From Cricetomys ansorgei (lineage: Eukaryota > Chordata > Mammalia > Rodentia > Nesomyidae), in NCBI GenBank assembly GCA_026225945.1, contig JAMJFZ010000181.1, positions 3,224,001-3,288,000 on the forward strand: 64,000 nt of DNA, in the 5' to 3' direction. The position numbers were made by a program, and so were the translations under genes. The stretch's first letter is position 1; every line of letters begins with the position of its first letter. The notes beneath the pieces were generated by a model. That model was not told the DNA's origin. It saw nothing but the letters and a program-made list of their open reading frames with translations, and ran no database searches. Shown here in pieces: positions 45,736 through 57,011 of the stretch.

Positions 45736-46862
45736 TTTATACATATATGTAACTTGTATAGTTGCTGTTACTCAGAGATATTGTATTTCTTTCTTCCACA
45801 ATCTGGGGATTGCACAGGAAGCTGGTTACAATTCTTGTAGGACTTTATAATGTGCTTGGGAAAGGAAGATGAGTGCAGGTTTATTTTATGAATCAAAAGT
45901 AGAACCAGAAGATGTGACTGACTAGTTGGTACCGATAGTCACTGATAGGGACAATGGAGACAATGTGTGACAGACCAACTTCTGGGAGAGGGAACACTGG
46001 AGCTGTCTGACTTCCATTTTCACCTTCTTTTTACACCTTTTCCAAAAAAAAAAGAAAATGGGATTCTTTGTCCGGATAGAGCCAGGGACCATAAGTGAGT
46101 CACGGTGATGTGTCAACTGTCATCACCAGGCCCTGCGACTGTGTTCCTGCTGTGCCCTTCCCTATTTTACCTTTCCTCAGAGGTAAGTGGCCATGAGGAC
46201 CATCACTGCCTGCACACCAGGGCTAGTTTGCCTTATGCTTATGGCTGGAGCAAGGACTCACTCCTATGGTTACTTCTATTCGGCCAGTCACCAGGGAAGA
46301 CACGGAGGTATATTCATTGGTGCAAACCCTGCCAGACCTCAGCAGAGGGAACCACCGTCCTGGCCAGTGCCATATTCAATCGACAGTGTAACCCCAAGCA
46401 TTTCGGCTCAGGTGATTTTATTCTTTCAGAACTCCTCAGATATTCTACTGATAGCACATGCAGACCATTAGCAATTAAACAACCCCCCACAGAAATCCAA
46501 CACCTGCAGACAATACAAAACACACTACACAGCCCCTCACCCAACAATGCACAAAAACAATCATTTTAAGCACAACTAAAAATAAACTTCCACAACACTC
46601 CTGTATGACAAGGTTTGCTGCCCAGACTCTTTCTTTTTTATGATCTATTTTATGCTCTTTTTATAGGGTTCACCTTGCATCCTCCTGTTATATACTGCTT
46701 AAAATATTATGAGGTTTGGACTCAGAAGGTAAAGGCACAGGCACAGCAGAGCTGGGTTGACACCCATTATGGAGATTGACAAAATCTCTCCACACACATA
46801 TATGACAAATACCAACAATTGAGTTGTTTAGCATGTCTCCATTACTTTCAGTGTTTGACCCT
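45736..46862. other. Unclassified; contains a 154-codon plus-strand open frame
   Basis: The frame 46105-46569 starts MMCQLSSPGPATVFLL and later has SGDFILSELLRYSTDST. I recognise no domain. It includes a tcagag|gtaagt donor-like site at 46178-46183. A/C-rich sequence near 46480-46560 and gattttattc at 46412 make an LTR or other repeat as likely as an exon. No function assigned. Confidence 0.3.
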
Positions 46863-47092
46863 AAAGCAGTGATTTTTAACCTGTGGGTCGCAACTCCCTG
46901 GGACCCAAATGGCCCTTCACCAAGGTCACCTAAGGCCATCTGCATAGGAGATATCTACATTATAATTCCTAACAGTAGCAAAATTACAGTTTATGTAGTA
47001 GCAACAAAAATAATTTTATGGTTGGGGGTCACCACAACATGAGAAACTGTATTAAAGGGTCGCAGCGTTAGGAAGGTTGACAACCACTGCTT
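46863..47092 (+). mobile_element. URR1 hAT-Charlie MITE, sense
   Basis: Full-length about 230 bp. Starts cagtgatttttaacctgtgg, has gtagcaaaattacagtttat, tttatggttgggggtcacca, gtattaaagggtcgcagcgt, and ends ggttgacaaccactg. The first and last 15 bases are imperfect terminal inverted repeats. An 8-bp target duplication is no longer recognisable. Confidence 0.82.
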
Positions 47093-47635
47093 AGAGACAA
47101 ATCTAAACAAGCTCACTGATGTTACAATTTTTTCCCCACAAATCACAACCCCCAAATAGCCTTCTTTCTCCACATTCAGATCCAAATCTTCCAGAGCCCC
47201 ACCCATCTGTCCCACAGGAAATATGCACACAGAGAACTAGAAGATGTCTGCTAGGAAAACTATAGATTTCCCTGTAAGGCTTCCTAGTCAAATTGAGAGT
47301 CCTGAGCATGCAGTGATGTAGGAAGTGACTGACAGCAGAGGAAGAAGCAGCCCTTTGACTGATGGGAAGGAGGATTTTGAGTTGTGTGCCAAAGACTGTG
47401 AAGAACTCTGATGGACAGAAAGGGGAGAGCATTTTAGGTAAAGGTGTGACATTTCCATGAAATTCCTTGTCTTAATTTTTGCGTCTTCTGAAACTGAAAC
47501 TATGGCAGCCATTCAGTTGCAGGGAGATCCCAGTGAGCACAAAGGAAGATGCGAATGAAAGTCAGGTGGGTTGATGAAGAAAGTCAGGGAAGAGTTAGCA
47601 AGCCGGTTACCGCTGAGTTCATAGCTTAGTCCTAC
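47093..47635. other. No recognised repeat
   Basis: Apparently unique; would be the first intron after candidate exon 1 on the minus strand. The three overlapping minus frames at 46991-47512 run through it without exon borders. Confidence 0.4.
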
Positions 47636-47760
47636 CTGGAGTCTCTGAGAAAGTGTGAAACACACCTCAGGAACATCCTGGTAGGGTCAGGGAGGCTTAA
47701 GCATTTATCCACCGGCTCTCCTGCCGCTCTCCATGTTGTCCAGGAAGTCCCAGAGGAAGC
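47636..47760 (-). CDS. Putative first coding exon of an unidentified gene
   Basis: On the minus strand, gacgccttctttctctag is an excellent acceptor and ctccag|gtagga a reasonable donor (GT at 47635-47634). The 125-bp block is open throughout in the frame starting ASSGTSWTTW, with a Met at 47676-47674 (MFLRCVSHFLRDS). It ends two bases into a codon, which exon 2 completes. A second frame begins FLWDFLDNMESGRRAGG and then stops, so the exon could instead be the 3' end of something else or untranslated. No homology claimed. Confidence 0.3.
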
Positions 47761-47923
47761 CTAGAGAAAGAAGGCGTCAGCATGCAGAAAACTCTCTCGA
47801 CTCTTCTTTCTTAAAGTAATTTTGTCCCAATCTTCCTTGAGTCAGTGAACAGTTCCACAGTGGATCTATAGCAGGAGACAAAATGTAAGACTGAGTCTTC
47901 AACCACTCATTGAATATTTACGT

Positions 47924-48006
47924 ACTTATGAGTATTTATTTATTATTATAAGTATTTATGAGTATTTATTACGAGTATTTATGAGTATCATTGAGTATTT
48001 ATGAGG
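47924..48006. repeat. Short tandem repeat, about 10-bp unit
   Basis: Five to six imperfect copies of gagtatttat, with TTATTATTA filler. Confidence 0.8.
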
Positions 48007-48337
48007 AACATGTACTGCTGGCTAGCAAGTCTCAAATGCTATGCTACGAGTTAGCCTTTTTCTCTCCAAATCTATTTCTCGGTCCACACTTGAAAGTGAT
48101 GTTAGCTATTTGAAATTGTGGCTAAATTGAGACAACTGGGCTAAGTCTTCAAAGCCCTCATTTCCTGCCACAATTTGGCTCACATACCTTTCTCCTGTGT
48201 GTTTCACCTCCTAATTGTTTACCCTCCATGTGAGTACATACATCCTTAGCTTGGGCAGCTTCTCTTTCCACACCCTAAGTAGACAACCTAGTACATGATT
48301 ATTCTAAGTGAGAATTTCTTCTTGGTTCTGACATTCA

Positions 48338-48982
48338 GGGTATTCTGTGCTATACTGTGTCCCACAATGGAAATGTCGAGGTCCTGACTCCTAGTACTTC
48401 TGAATGTCACCTTACTTGGAAGTTGGCTATTTTCAGAGATGGTCATTAAGATGAGTTCATATGGGTTATGGTAGGCCCTACTTTCATTGACAAGTATTCT
48501 ATAGGAAACATGACAGGGATGCCTGGGAGATAGCTCAGATGGTAAAGTACATGCTGCACAGGTACAGGGATTGAGTTCAGTTCTGAATACTGGGGTTAAA
48601 GGTGTGTCTATATTCCATCCAGAAAACACAGCCTTCTGAATGTAGACCCCTAGAACACAGACCCTTTCTAGTTTTCACACAGGCCTATTCTACATACATC
48701 TGCATACACACACATGTGTAGACACATACACCACAATCAAAACAAGAGGAGAAGAGATTTAGAGACAGACACATGGGAAAAAGGATATGCAAAGACAGAT
48801 GCAGAGAGTTATGTGGCCACAAGCCAAGACTGCCAAGGACTGCCAGCAGTAACTGGAAACTTCCAGGGAGATAGTCCCCTGAAGACCCCAAAAGCAGTAT
48901 GGTCTTCACAACACCTTGACTTGAGCCTCCAGAACTCTGTTGCCCCAAACTGTGGTACAGAGTGTTACAGTGCCTAAGGTAG
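48338..48982 (+). mobile_element. MLT1-type LTR split by a SINE
   Basis: Left part 48338-48514: tctgtgctatactgtgtccc, gtcctgactcctagtacttc, cagagatggtcattaagatg. Right part 48746-48982: tagagacagacacatgggaa, ggccacaagccaagactgcc, a cttgagcctccagaact segment and a gttacagtgcctaagg end. Together they make one LTR in the right order. Confidence 0.6.
48515..48745 (+). mobile_element. B4/ID-type SINE inside MLT1 LTR
   Basis: Head: gcctgggagatagctcagat, ggtaaagtacatgctgcaca, gattgagttcagttctgaat. Tail: acatctgcatacacacacat and an A-rich end. The LTR resumes directly after it. Confidence 0.52.
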
Positions 48983-50312
48983 CTAAGACCCAGGAGCATC
49001 CCTGAATGGTACAACAGCAGTCCATATGCTGCTTACTAGCACATGCCAAGTTCACACCATTATCAACCAAAGTTAACTGGTTTTCTCCTTTCTCCTTGGT
49101 CCTGAGGATGCGCCATCACCCACAGTGTGGTTTATCTGTGAGCTGAGAGTTGCTAATGCAGTAGTGGCTAATGGAAGTCATGACCCCCCCCCAAAAAAAA
49201 ACCCAGCCTTTGCTGAGCTTCACAATGAGACTGGTGTCCTCAGCATCAGCATGCTGCTCATTTCCTGGTTGCTTGGTAGATGTGGTATTCTCTGAGTCCT
49301 CTTATGGACCAGAGATGGCAGGAGGATGATTCTTAGACTTTGAGAAACACATTCACTCTTTGCTCACCTTTTGGTTTCTTCCTCAATTTGAAAAGATCTA
49401 GCAATTGCATTTCACATAGCACAGGACAGCCTCTTGAACATATTCCACTCATAACCCCATTCACCCAGAAGTTTTTATATGACTCTGGGAACATAGACAT
49501 ATAAAATAGGTATGCACACCAAAAATATACTACAAATAACTCATAAATAAATGAATTTTAAAGCAATTCTCCAGTATACATAATTTCTCAATTTATTAAC
49601 AATGAAAGCAAATTTGTATGCTAATGAGATGGATGTGCTTCTTTATTTTTATATAAGTAATTAAGCCCTGGCTAAACATTTAGTAATACTGCAGAACACA
49701 GAAAAAAAAATAACAGTCAGTGTTTTTCAGAGTTGATAGATATTTTGGTTTTGAAATTGTCAATGCTCAGAGTGCCATTTTGTATAAATATGTAGTATGT
49801 TTAGGGCCACTTAAAACAGTTTGGGAAATTCTGTCGTAATCCTAAGCCAAAATTCATTTAATATTGTTTATGAAACTTAAGTCATCAACTGAAACAATAG
49901 TTTTTAAAATCAAACATTTTAATATAATCTAACCCGAATATATATGAATTTGATGCTTTTGTTGAGGAATGAAAGTAAGAGAATAATAAAAGTCTTTGCG
50001 TTAAGCCATCATGTTTCTGCAGGAGCAGAGAACCTTGCAATGCTGTAAAAACATGATTCCTAGCATGGCGTAGTCTGGAATCTGAGCGCACTTGTGCTGG
50101 GGGTCTCTCCTCTGCACTGCATGGCGTGGTGGCACACACAGTGCGCACTGTGTGTTGTAGACTCAGAACCAGGACGGCAGTGAAGTCCTACCTGAAGCAC
50201 CCTGGCTTCGATACACATTCGATTCTGAAGTAATTTTTGGTCGTTGTGTGTTCAGATGCCTTTTACTGTTGCCATTTTTTTCACCATACCCACATGTAGA
50301 TCAAGCTGGTGT
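48983..50312. other. No recognised gene; possible old repeat at 49360-49560
   Basis: 49450-49560 has an ancient-repeat look (aagtttttatatgactctgg, acatataaaataggtatgca). A strong minus-strand donor (aaaag|gtgagc) lies at 49366 and an open frame precedes it, but the repeat-like context argues against coding. Confidence 0.35.
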
Positions 50313-50482
50313 AGATGGATGGTGGTGGCACAGGTCTTTTATCCCAGCACCTGGGAGCCAGAGACAGGAGGATCTCTGAGTCTGAGGACAGCCTGGTCTA
50401 CAGAGCAATGTTCCAGGGCTACACAGAGAAACCCTGTCTGAATAAATTAAAACCAAAACCAAAAATAAAAAATAAAAAAAGC
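50313..50482 (+). mobile_element. B1 SINE
   Basis: Sense B1: atggatggtggtggcacagg, tcttttatcccagcacctgg, agagacaggaggatctctga, cagcctggtctacagagcaa, gctacacagagaaaccctgt, AAAAT tail. Confidence 0.83.
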
Positions 50483-50593
50483 TCTGCCGTAGAATACATA
50501 CCTCTTCCAGTCCTTCGTTCGGGTGTAAAGTTATATATTATGGGAGGATCCTCGTACATCAAGCTCTTTCTTGTTCACCTATATGTTATGTAT

Positions 50594-51279
50594 TTTTTAA
50601 AGATTTATTTTCTACTGTTTGAATTATGTATATATGTACATGTCTTGTACTGGTTAGTTTTATTTATGTCAACTTGACACAAGCTAGAGTAATCAGAGAG
50701 GAGGGAGCCTCTGTTGAGAAAATGTCTCCATAAGATCTCTCAGGCTTTGGCAAGCATGTAGGGCATGTTCTTAATTAGTGATTCATAGAGGAGAGCCCAG
50801 CCCATTGTAGGTGGGGCCACCCATGGGCTGCTGGGTCCTGGGTTTTCTAAGAACGCAGGCTGAACAAGCCATGGGGAGCAAACCAGTAAGGAGCACCCCT
50901 ATATGACCTCTGTATCAGCTCCTGTCTCCGTGTTCCTGCCCTGCTTGAGTTCCTGCCCGCACTGCTTTTGAGGATAAACTGTTATATGGAACTGTGAGTG
51001 AAATAAACCTTTTCTTCCCAAGTTGCTCTTGGTCATGGTGTTTCAGCATAGCAACAGTAACCTAAGACAAGTCTGAATGTGGGTAAGTGCACGCGAGTCA
51101 GGTACTTGAGGAGTCCACGACAGGGTGACAGATACCCTGAAGCTATAGTTACTGGGATGTTGTGAGCTGCCTGACATGGGGGCTGGGAACTGAATTCAGG
51201 TTTTGTTTGTTTGTTTGTTTGTTTGTAAAAGTAATACATGTTGTAACCACTGAACAATCTCAATCTCTCCAGCTCACTT
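50594..51279 (-). mobile_element. B2 SINE split by an MT LTR
   Basis: Left part 50594-50645: ttaaagatttattttctact, tatgtatatatgtacatgtc. Right part 51070-51279: gtctgaatgtgggtaagtgc, gtgagctgcctgacatgggg, gctgggaactgaattcaggt, aaccactgaacaatctcaat, ctctccagc. Includes a (TTTG)n run at 51199-51226 where B2 normally reads cctctgcaagag, a local expansion. Confidence 0.78.
50646..51069 (+). mobile_element. MT-type MaLR solo LTR inside B2
   Basis: Complete LTR from tgtactggttagttttattt through tcaacttgacacaagctaga, ccagcccattgtaggtgggg, aaataaaccttttcttccca to cagtaacctaagaca. Ends TG...CA. It interrupts a B2 at a gtct word present on both sides (50642-50645, 51071-51074), an approximate target duplication. 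Confidence 0.8.
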
Positions 51280-52324
51280 TTTGGTTTCTCAGTACAGAAA
51301 TGTGTTCGGCTCTCATAAATCCTCTCCTGGCTTCTACTAGTTCATTGGAGTAGCCTGTTCTCTTAGGAGTAGTTCCCACCCCTCACTTAACAGACCTCAA
51401 ACTCTTTGGACCCCACACTCCTTGAATGGTTTATGCTGAGGTTTGACCTTAAGTGAAGGGCTGGTGGCTAGGAGGTGGGTGGAGGTAGCTTCTGAGGGGC
51501 AAGGTGTGTCTTTTAAGAATCAATCAGTACACAATCCACATGTAAGAAGGACAGATCTGTATTTAGCAGAGGTGAGAAGAGCACTTCTGCTGCCCACTAG
51601 GTTCAGCTATTTTTGGGTTCCTAGAAACCCCCCAAACCCAGTCCAGGGTACGATTTCTTCACTGGAGCCTTGCTCTGCTGTGCCAGAGTTGTGGGGTTAG
51701 CAGTTCAAGCTTCTCTGAAGCTCTGTGACTGTTATAATTAATCTTCTCACCATTGAACAGGAATTGATTCAGCTCAAAAATTTTATTTTAAATCTATTTT
51801 GTAGGGCCATTTCTGGTGCCCACCATTTTACGCTGCATTTCCTAGAAACAGTGTGAAATGGAGGCAGCGTGTGGACTATTGAAGAAGCAGAAGTGGACAG
51901 AGATGAAAATTGCACAGTAACAAAATCATAACTGAAGGCTCACATATTCCCTTGGTTTTTTTTTTTTTTAAACCATTTTAGCCCTTTGGAGTTACTTGCA
52001 AACTGACACAAGCATAACAGGTCTTCATGCTTCACTTTAACCAGTAATTGGTTACATGGTGCCCTAGGGGAGGTGCTGTAACCTTGGACAAGGAAGGTCC
52101 TTTGATAGAGCACAATCTCAAGAGAGAGATGTAGCTAGGAGATTCAGAAGCAGCCAACACTCCCAGCAACTCATGCAAATGACTACTTTTTTCCTGACAG
52201 GGTCATCGGAACAGTGTACTATTGTATCCAGTATGACTCATAGCATGCTCCTACACTGCTCTGTTTAAGGCAGTGCTTAGATTAGAAAGCTTTGAGAGAC
52301 ATGGACCTTGATTATCTCATACAT
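51280..52324. other. No recognised feature
   Basis: Apparently unique, with a 12-base T run near 51958. Plus frame 51443-51700 has no exon support. Confidence 0.43.
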
Positions 52325-52412
52325 TAGTATCTGCAGAATTCAGAGCAGCCTGGCTCAGTATTTACCCAATAAATATTTGTTGACTAAATGATTGAAATGA
52401 ATGAGTAATTAA
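52325..52412 (+). repeat. L2-type 3' end
   Basis: Ends with the characteristic ccaataaatatttgttgact followed by aatgattgaaatgaatgag. The left part is decayed. Confidence 0.45.
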
Positions 52413-54416
52413 AGCATATTTATAACTGTCACATTTTGTAAACTGACAATCAGATTCAAGGCATATCACAGGGAATATTAATACATGAAAATACAACCAG
52501 GAAAACAACCCCAAAATACTCTACTTTTGCAACAGTGTACAAATCCATGAGATTACTCATTGACTTATTTACTTGTTTATTTTGAAATTGAAACCACGTC
52601 TAATGCACTAAATGGATCAACAAATGGCATGAATAGGGGACTTATGTTTGTCTTGATCTTTTAAGCTGGTGTGGAGTTTTAATGAACAGACCTGGCTGTT
52701 TCTTTAACAGCAAGTTATCACTAGATCAATGTTTGTGGTTAGATTGATACAAAAGGTAACTCTTGTTTGAACCCAACTCTCTTTTCTGACGACCCACTTA
52801 GCGAGTGTCTGCTTTGGACTTCAAGCATAGATTTTTCAAACATTTTTTAGGATATGGTAAATACAATAAATATTCTCAAACATTTTCCTTTAGTCATCTT
52901 CTATCAAACACTGGCAGTCTCTCATAGAGTGTGAGAGAAAAATATATCCAAAGTACCATCTTATTCACTTTTAAATATTTCTAATGACAAAATGTCATAA
53001 AAAAAAATCAACATTGGTAATACATTTACCTTTCCCAGTTTTGACAGCCACTGTGTGTTAGTTCAAGTTTGCAGTTAAAAGCAAATGACCAAACCTACTA
53101 CAATGGAGTGATATTAGGAGCAATAACAAGAAATTTTGTGGACTTGCCTTCCTATCAAGCAGGCATAGCTTATGAAATGTATTTCCTTTTAAACCCAACA
53201 ATTTCGAGTGTATAGAACTTGTGTCGATGGATTTCAGCAAAGGAAGGAGCATTAATTTGACACTATTTACTTAAAACCAGATAAGAATGGCAGGGCTTCT
53301 GTGATACTGTGATAGGTCCCTGACCTGGAACGCCACATAGAAGGGTACAGCCAGAACGGTACCCCTTTCCTAAACCTCCTATCAGTGGCTATAGCCTCCT
53401 TCAGAAAGAGGCACACCCCAGCATTTCTCAGCACCCCAGCACTACTGAGTTGCAGAATCTAAATTCTTTATGAGTGTGGCTGGGAGATCCAGGGAGCCCT
53501 TTAGCTCATCCAATCCCATTTTATTAGCAGGAAACACTATCCAGGTATGGTAGTTAAACATACTGGCACTCTGATACTTTTGTCTTAGCTCAAAACTGGG
53601 GGTGATTCCACAGCAGAGACGGTCACCTGAGCATACAGCAGCTCTCATTCTCCAGCCATAACAATTAACTCAGGGCTTTTAAGTTTTTTTCCCTAGTGGG
53701 AGAGGTAATTCCCAGGAATACGGAGCTTCAAAATTCTTCCCAATGGAACTAAGCTACCTGAAGCAGAATGCGGTAAAGTTCAAGCCTAAGGGTTCAGTCC
53801 CACAATGACCAAGACTTTGATGCTGAGTTAAGTGGAGGTTGATGTACGGATGAGAGTAGCGGTCTAGGTGGGTCTGTTAGTGTTCCGGAGAGAGAGCATG
53901 CAGAAGATAATCAGAGAAGAGCCCTCAAGCGATAAACCCATATTTCCTTTTGTTTCTTTTCTTAACTTTTAAAATATGATTAAGCACAGCTATACATAAC
54001 AGTTAGATGAGCACAGAAATGCAATACAATTATTGGTGACACCACGAAGAAAGGGTGTGAGCAAAGCTCTAGTTGATACTGAAGGGACACAGGACAGCTG
54101 AGGCAGCAGGAGACTGGAAATGGCAAATAGATACAGTGATCATGACAAATTTTACAAGGAATTTTCACTGTGTTCTTTTCTTAGCTGCTTTAGTAGACAT
54201 ACAATTTGATTACAACTGTGTATTCACATAAACCAGTGGCACAAAAATGGAAAGGACCCAGTGCACATATTATATCATATAGTACCATTTACTAATCTCA
54301 CTGGAGTCAAGTGTGCATTAATCATATTTGATTCTGATATGTCATGACATTTTTGGTAAACCCTAGGACAATGAAGAAGAAAGTAACTTTTAAAATGTGA
54401 ATAACCAAACCAATTT
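52413..54416. other. No recognised feature
   Basis: 2 kb, AT-rich to 53000 then mixed, without a repeat or exon that I can support. Confidence 0.42.
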
Positions 54417-54656
54417 TTAGACTGGAGTTGCAGCTCAGTTGGTAGAGTGCTTGCCTACTATGCATGAGGCCCTGGGCTTGATCTCCAGCACTACATACAT
54501 CAGGTGGAGGGGTCCAGTCCTGTGGTTCTAGCACTCAGGTAGAAACAGAAGCATCAGAAGTTCAAGGTCATCTTCAGCTGTGTAGAGTTGGAGGCCAGCT
54601 TGGGCTACTCAAAACCCTAGGTCATTTTGACCCTAGGTCAAAAATGAGTTAAAAAT
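54417..54656 (+). mobile_element. B4 SINE (ID-B1 dimer)
   Basis: A well-kept ID head (tggagttgcagctcagttgg, tagagtgcttgcctactatg, ggcttgatctccagcactac) joined to a B1-like body (ctgtggttctagcactcagg, aagttcaaggtcatcttcag, ggaggccagcttgggctac). Contains tRNA-type box A/B words but is not a tRNA gene. Confidence 0.65.
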
Positions 54657-54998
54657 AATTAGATGTAAAGATAGCAGCAGGAGAAAACCAGGGAATGATA
54701 AGGGCTGTTCTCAGCCACAGGAGCAATGGAGAAGCATGGACAGATGCTTCCCTGGAGCCTTCACCTAGAGCACAGCCTCACTGAGATCTTGATTTTGGCT
54801 TCTAGCTCTCTAGACTGAGAATGGGAGAACGGGCTTCTGTTGTTTAAGCTTCTCAGTTCATGGTTATTTGATAGAGCTGCCCAAATAAACTAATAAAGAC
54901 TTCTAGAACCATTCATAAGTGTTTTTGGAAATGTGTATTAATGTTTATTTTTTCTGAAAATTTAGAAAATGAAATAAAGTCTCAGTAAAAACTTCTGT

Positions 54999-55372
54999 AT
55001 TGTTATGGGTTCAATTGTATCCCCCTCCCAGTTCATAAGATGGAATTCTAGGTCCTAATATCTCCTAATGGCGTCCCTTGGAAACAGGGGTCCTTGTACG
55101 TGTAATTAGTGAAGTTCAAGTCATCCTGGACTAGGGTGGGTCCTAGTCTAATATGGCTGTAAATTAGTACATGAACACTCACACAGGGAGGATCTGTGTG
55201 AACACTCACACAAGCTGCCACAATCAAAGCAACCACCAAGACTAAGGAGAGAGACCTGGAACGGATCCTTCCCTCAAAACATTAGGCATCCTTGCCCTGC
55301 CAACACTTTGGTGCTGAACTTGCAACCAGGGCCCTTGGTTGGAATACTGTGTTATGGCACCCCTGAGAAAAG
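54999..55372 (+). mobile_element. MLT1-type MaLR LTR
   Basis: Order: gttatgggttcaattgtatc, ctaggtcctaatatctccta, gggtgggtcctagtctaata, ggagagagacctggaacgga, a gccaacactttggtgctgaac segment, and a gtgttatggcacccctgag end. Confidence 0.66.
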
Positions 55373-55419
55373 GCTGACTCACAGGAATATTTTCAAGTCA
55401 TAATTACTGTTTTTACACA

Positions 55420-55600
55420 GTGTGTTTGTGTGTGTGTGTATATGTATATATACACACACACACATATATATAATAAATACATATAATATATACGTATATA
55501 TGCACACACATTAATATATATGATAATATATAATATATACATACATAATATATACATATCCATGTATCCATATGTGTGTGTGTATCCTCCACACAAATAT
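55420..55600. repeat. Compound GT/TA/CA microsatellite
   Basis: TG run, TATA/CACA alternation, about 60 bp of AT-rich tatata-type sequence, then a closing tatgtgtgtgtgtat. The Tyr/Ile/Cys-rich minus frame here is an artefact. Confidence 0.95.
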
Positions 55601-57011
55601 ATGTAGACTTACTTCTGAATACTAGAGAAAAATGCCTTTCAATTATTTAAAACTGAAAAACAAAGCAAAAAGATTTCTGTGTGGGCTTTTTATTCAGATA
55701 GAGTCCATCTTAATGAACGGGTGTGAGTCCCCCTGTCACACTAACAGGAAGCAATTTCGCCTGATTTCCTATTTACTCTAGATGAGGGTCCACATTCTCA
55801 AAAGTTACATGTCAATTTAGGGAAGGTTGACATATTTCAAATTATTTCTTTTCTGGTGAAAGATTCAGTGATTTTGGCCTTTGGAAAAGGTAACCCCCAG
55901 TGATTAAGATTTTATTGTCCTTTGTCTAAATTACAATCTTATTTCAGTTTCCTTTTCTTTCTCTTTTTATTTCATACCCTTTGAAAAGGTTCAACGTTTG
56001 GACTCATTTTCTCATTAATGAGTTCAAAACATTCTGACACCCGTACACTATATATTTGTATTAGATTCATGCTTTAATACTTAGAAAATTATACTTTGAC
56101 AAGTCTTAGATCAATGAAATCAGACTCTCAGGCTTTATGAAGAGGGGGTACTATTAACATGAAATGAAGTTGGATGACGGAGATAGAGTAGCCAATTTAA
56201 ATTTCTCAAATAACATAAATGTAAAAATCACAAACACTGAAAACTATTACCTAGTAACGCTACCATTTTATAAATTGCAGCGGAAGGCTTTTTAGTACCG
56301 AGAGAGTAGTATAAAATGTAGCGCGAACTGTGTGACATTATGAAAATTTACTCCATTTTACTTACTTTTCTCACCGCATTACGATTTGGTGAAAACGTCC
56401 CTGACAAGCATGATTTAGGAAGCATTGCCTACAGGTGACTGGCTCCCTTTGTATTCGTGCAGCTTTCTTTATTCACCTACTGAGGATCTTTACTGGGGTC
56501 GTTCTATAGCCTGCTGAGTGTCCATCATGACGCAAAGAGCACCAGCCATTGCCATGAGCATATTTCTGTATGTAGACATGGTTCCTGGCATTGCAGAGGC
56601 TAAATTCTAAGGGGGGCCAGATTGACACTGACTAATGAGTGACCCAAATAATTTACAATGAAAAGTTTTGCTGAGATTTATAAAGAAAGATTTTAATAGT
56701 GTGCACTGAGAAGTCCATATGCCAGTCACTACATAATGAAAATGGCTGCTCTAGTGGAAAGGTGTAGGAACTTTGTGGCTCCCAAAGCAAGAAATCAACC
56801 ATCCTTTCCTTAACATTTATGACTTAAGGCTGAACATAGTCAGCAGTAGGCTGTCTTTGACTTCGTATGAACCTGGGTTTCTAAGGAGCCCTCAGAACAA
56901 CACACCTCCACCTTTTGCATGCTTCCTCATCCCTAGAATAAGAAGCTGGATTTGTAACAGTCTCATCCAAGTGTAAATAAGCAAATGAAAGCTAGGTCAC
57001 TTCAAACTGGT
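55601..57011. other. No recognised feature
   Basis: 1.4 kb, apparently repeat-free and AT-rich. The plus frame 56773-56976 has no exon support. Confidence 0.43.

Noticed and set aside
47924..48006. Regularly spaced short repeats, CRISPR-like at first glance
   Set aside because: Ten-bp AT-rich tandem units without unique spacers, in a mammalian genome.
49367..49500. Minus-strand frame (MSMFPESYKNFWV...) ending at a strong donor, phase-compatible with the FLWDFLDNMES frame at 47760
   Set aside because: The sequence at 49450-49560 looks like an old dispersed repeat and the acceptor is poor. The joined frame stops 17 codons into the next block. It competes with the preferred chain and shows how easily phases match by chance.
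54417..54500. tRNA-like box A/B sequence
   Set aside because: It is the ID-type head of a B4 SINE followed by a B1-like body; no cloverleaf with discriminator end. The same applies at 15003, 29083, 48515 and 57803.
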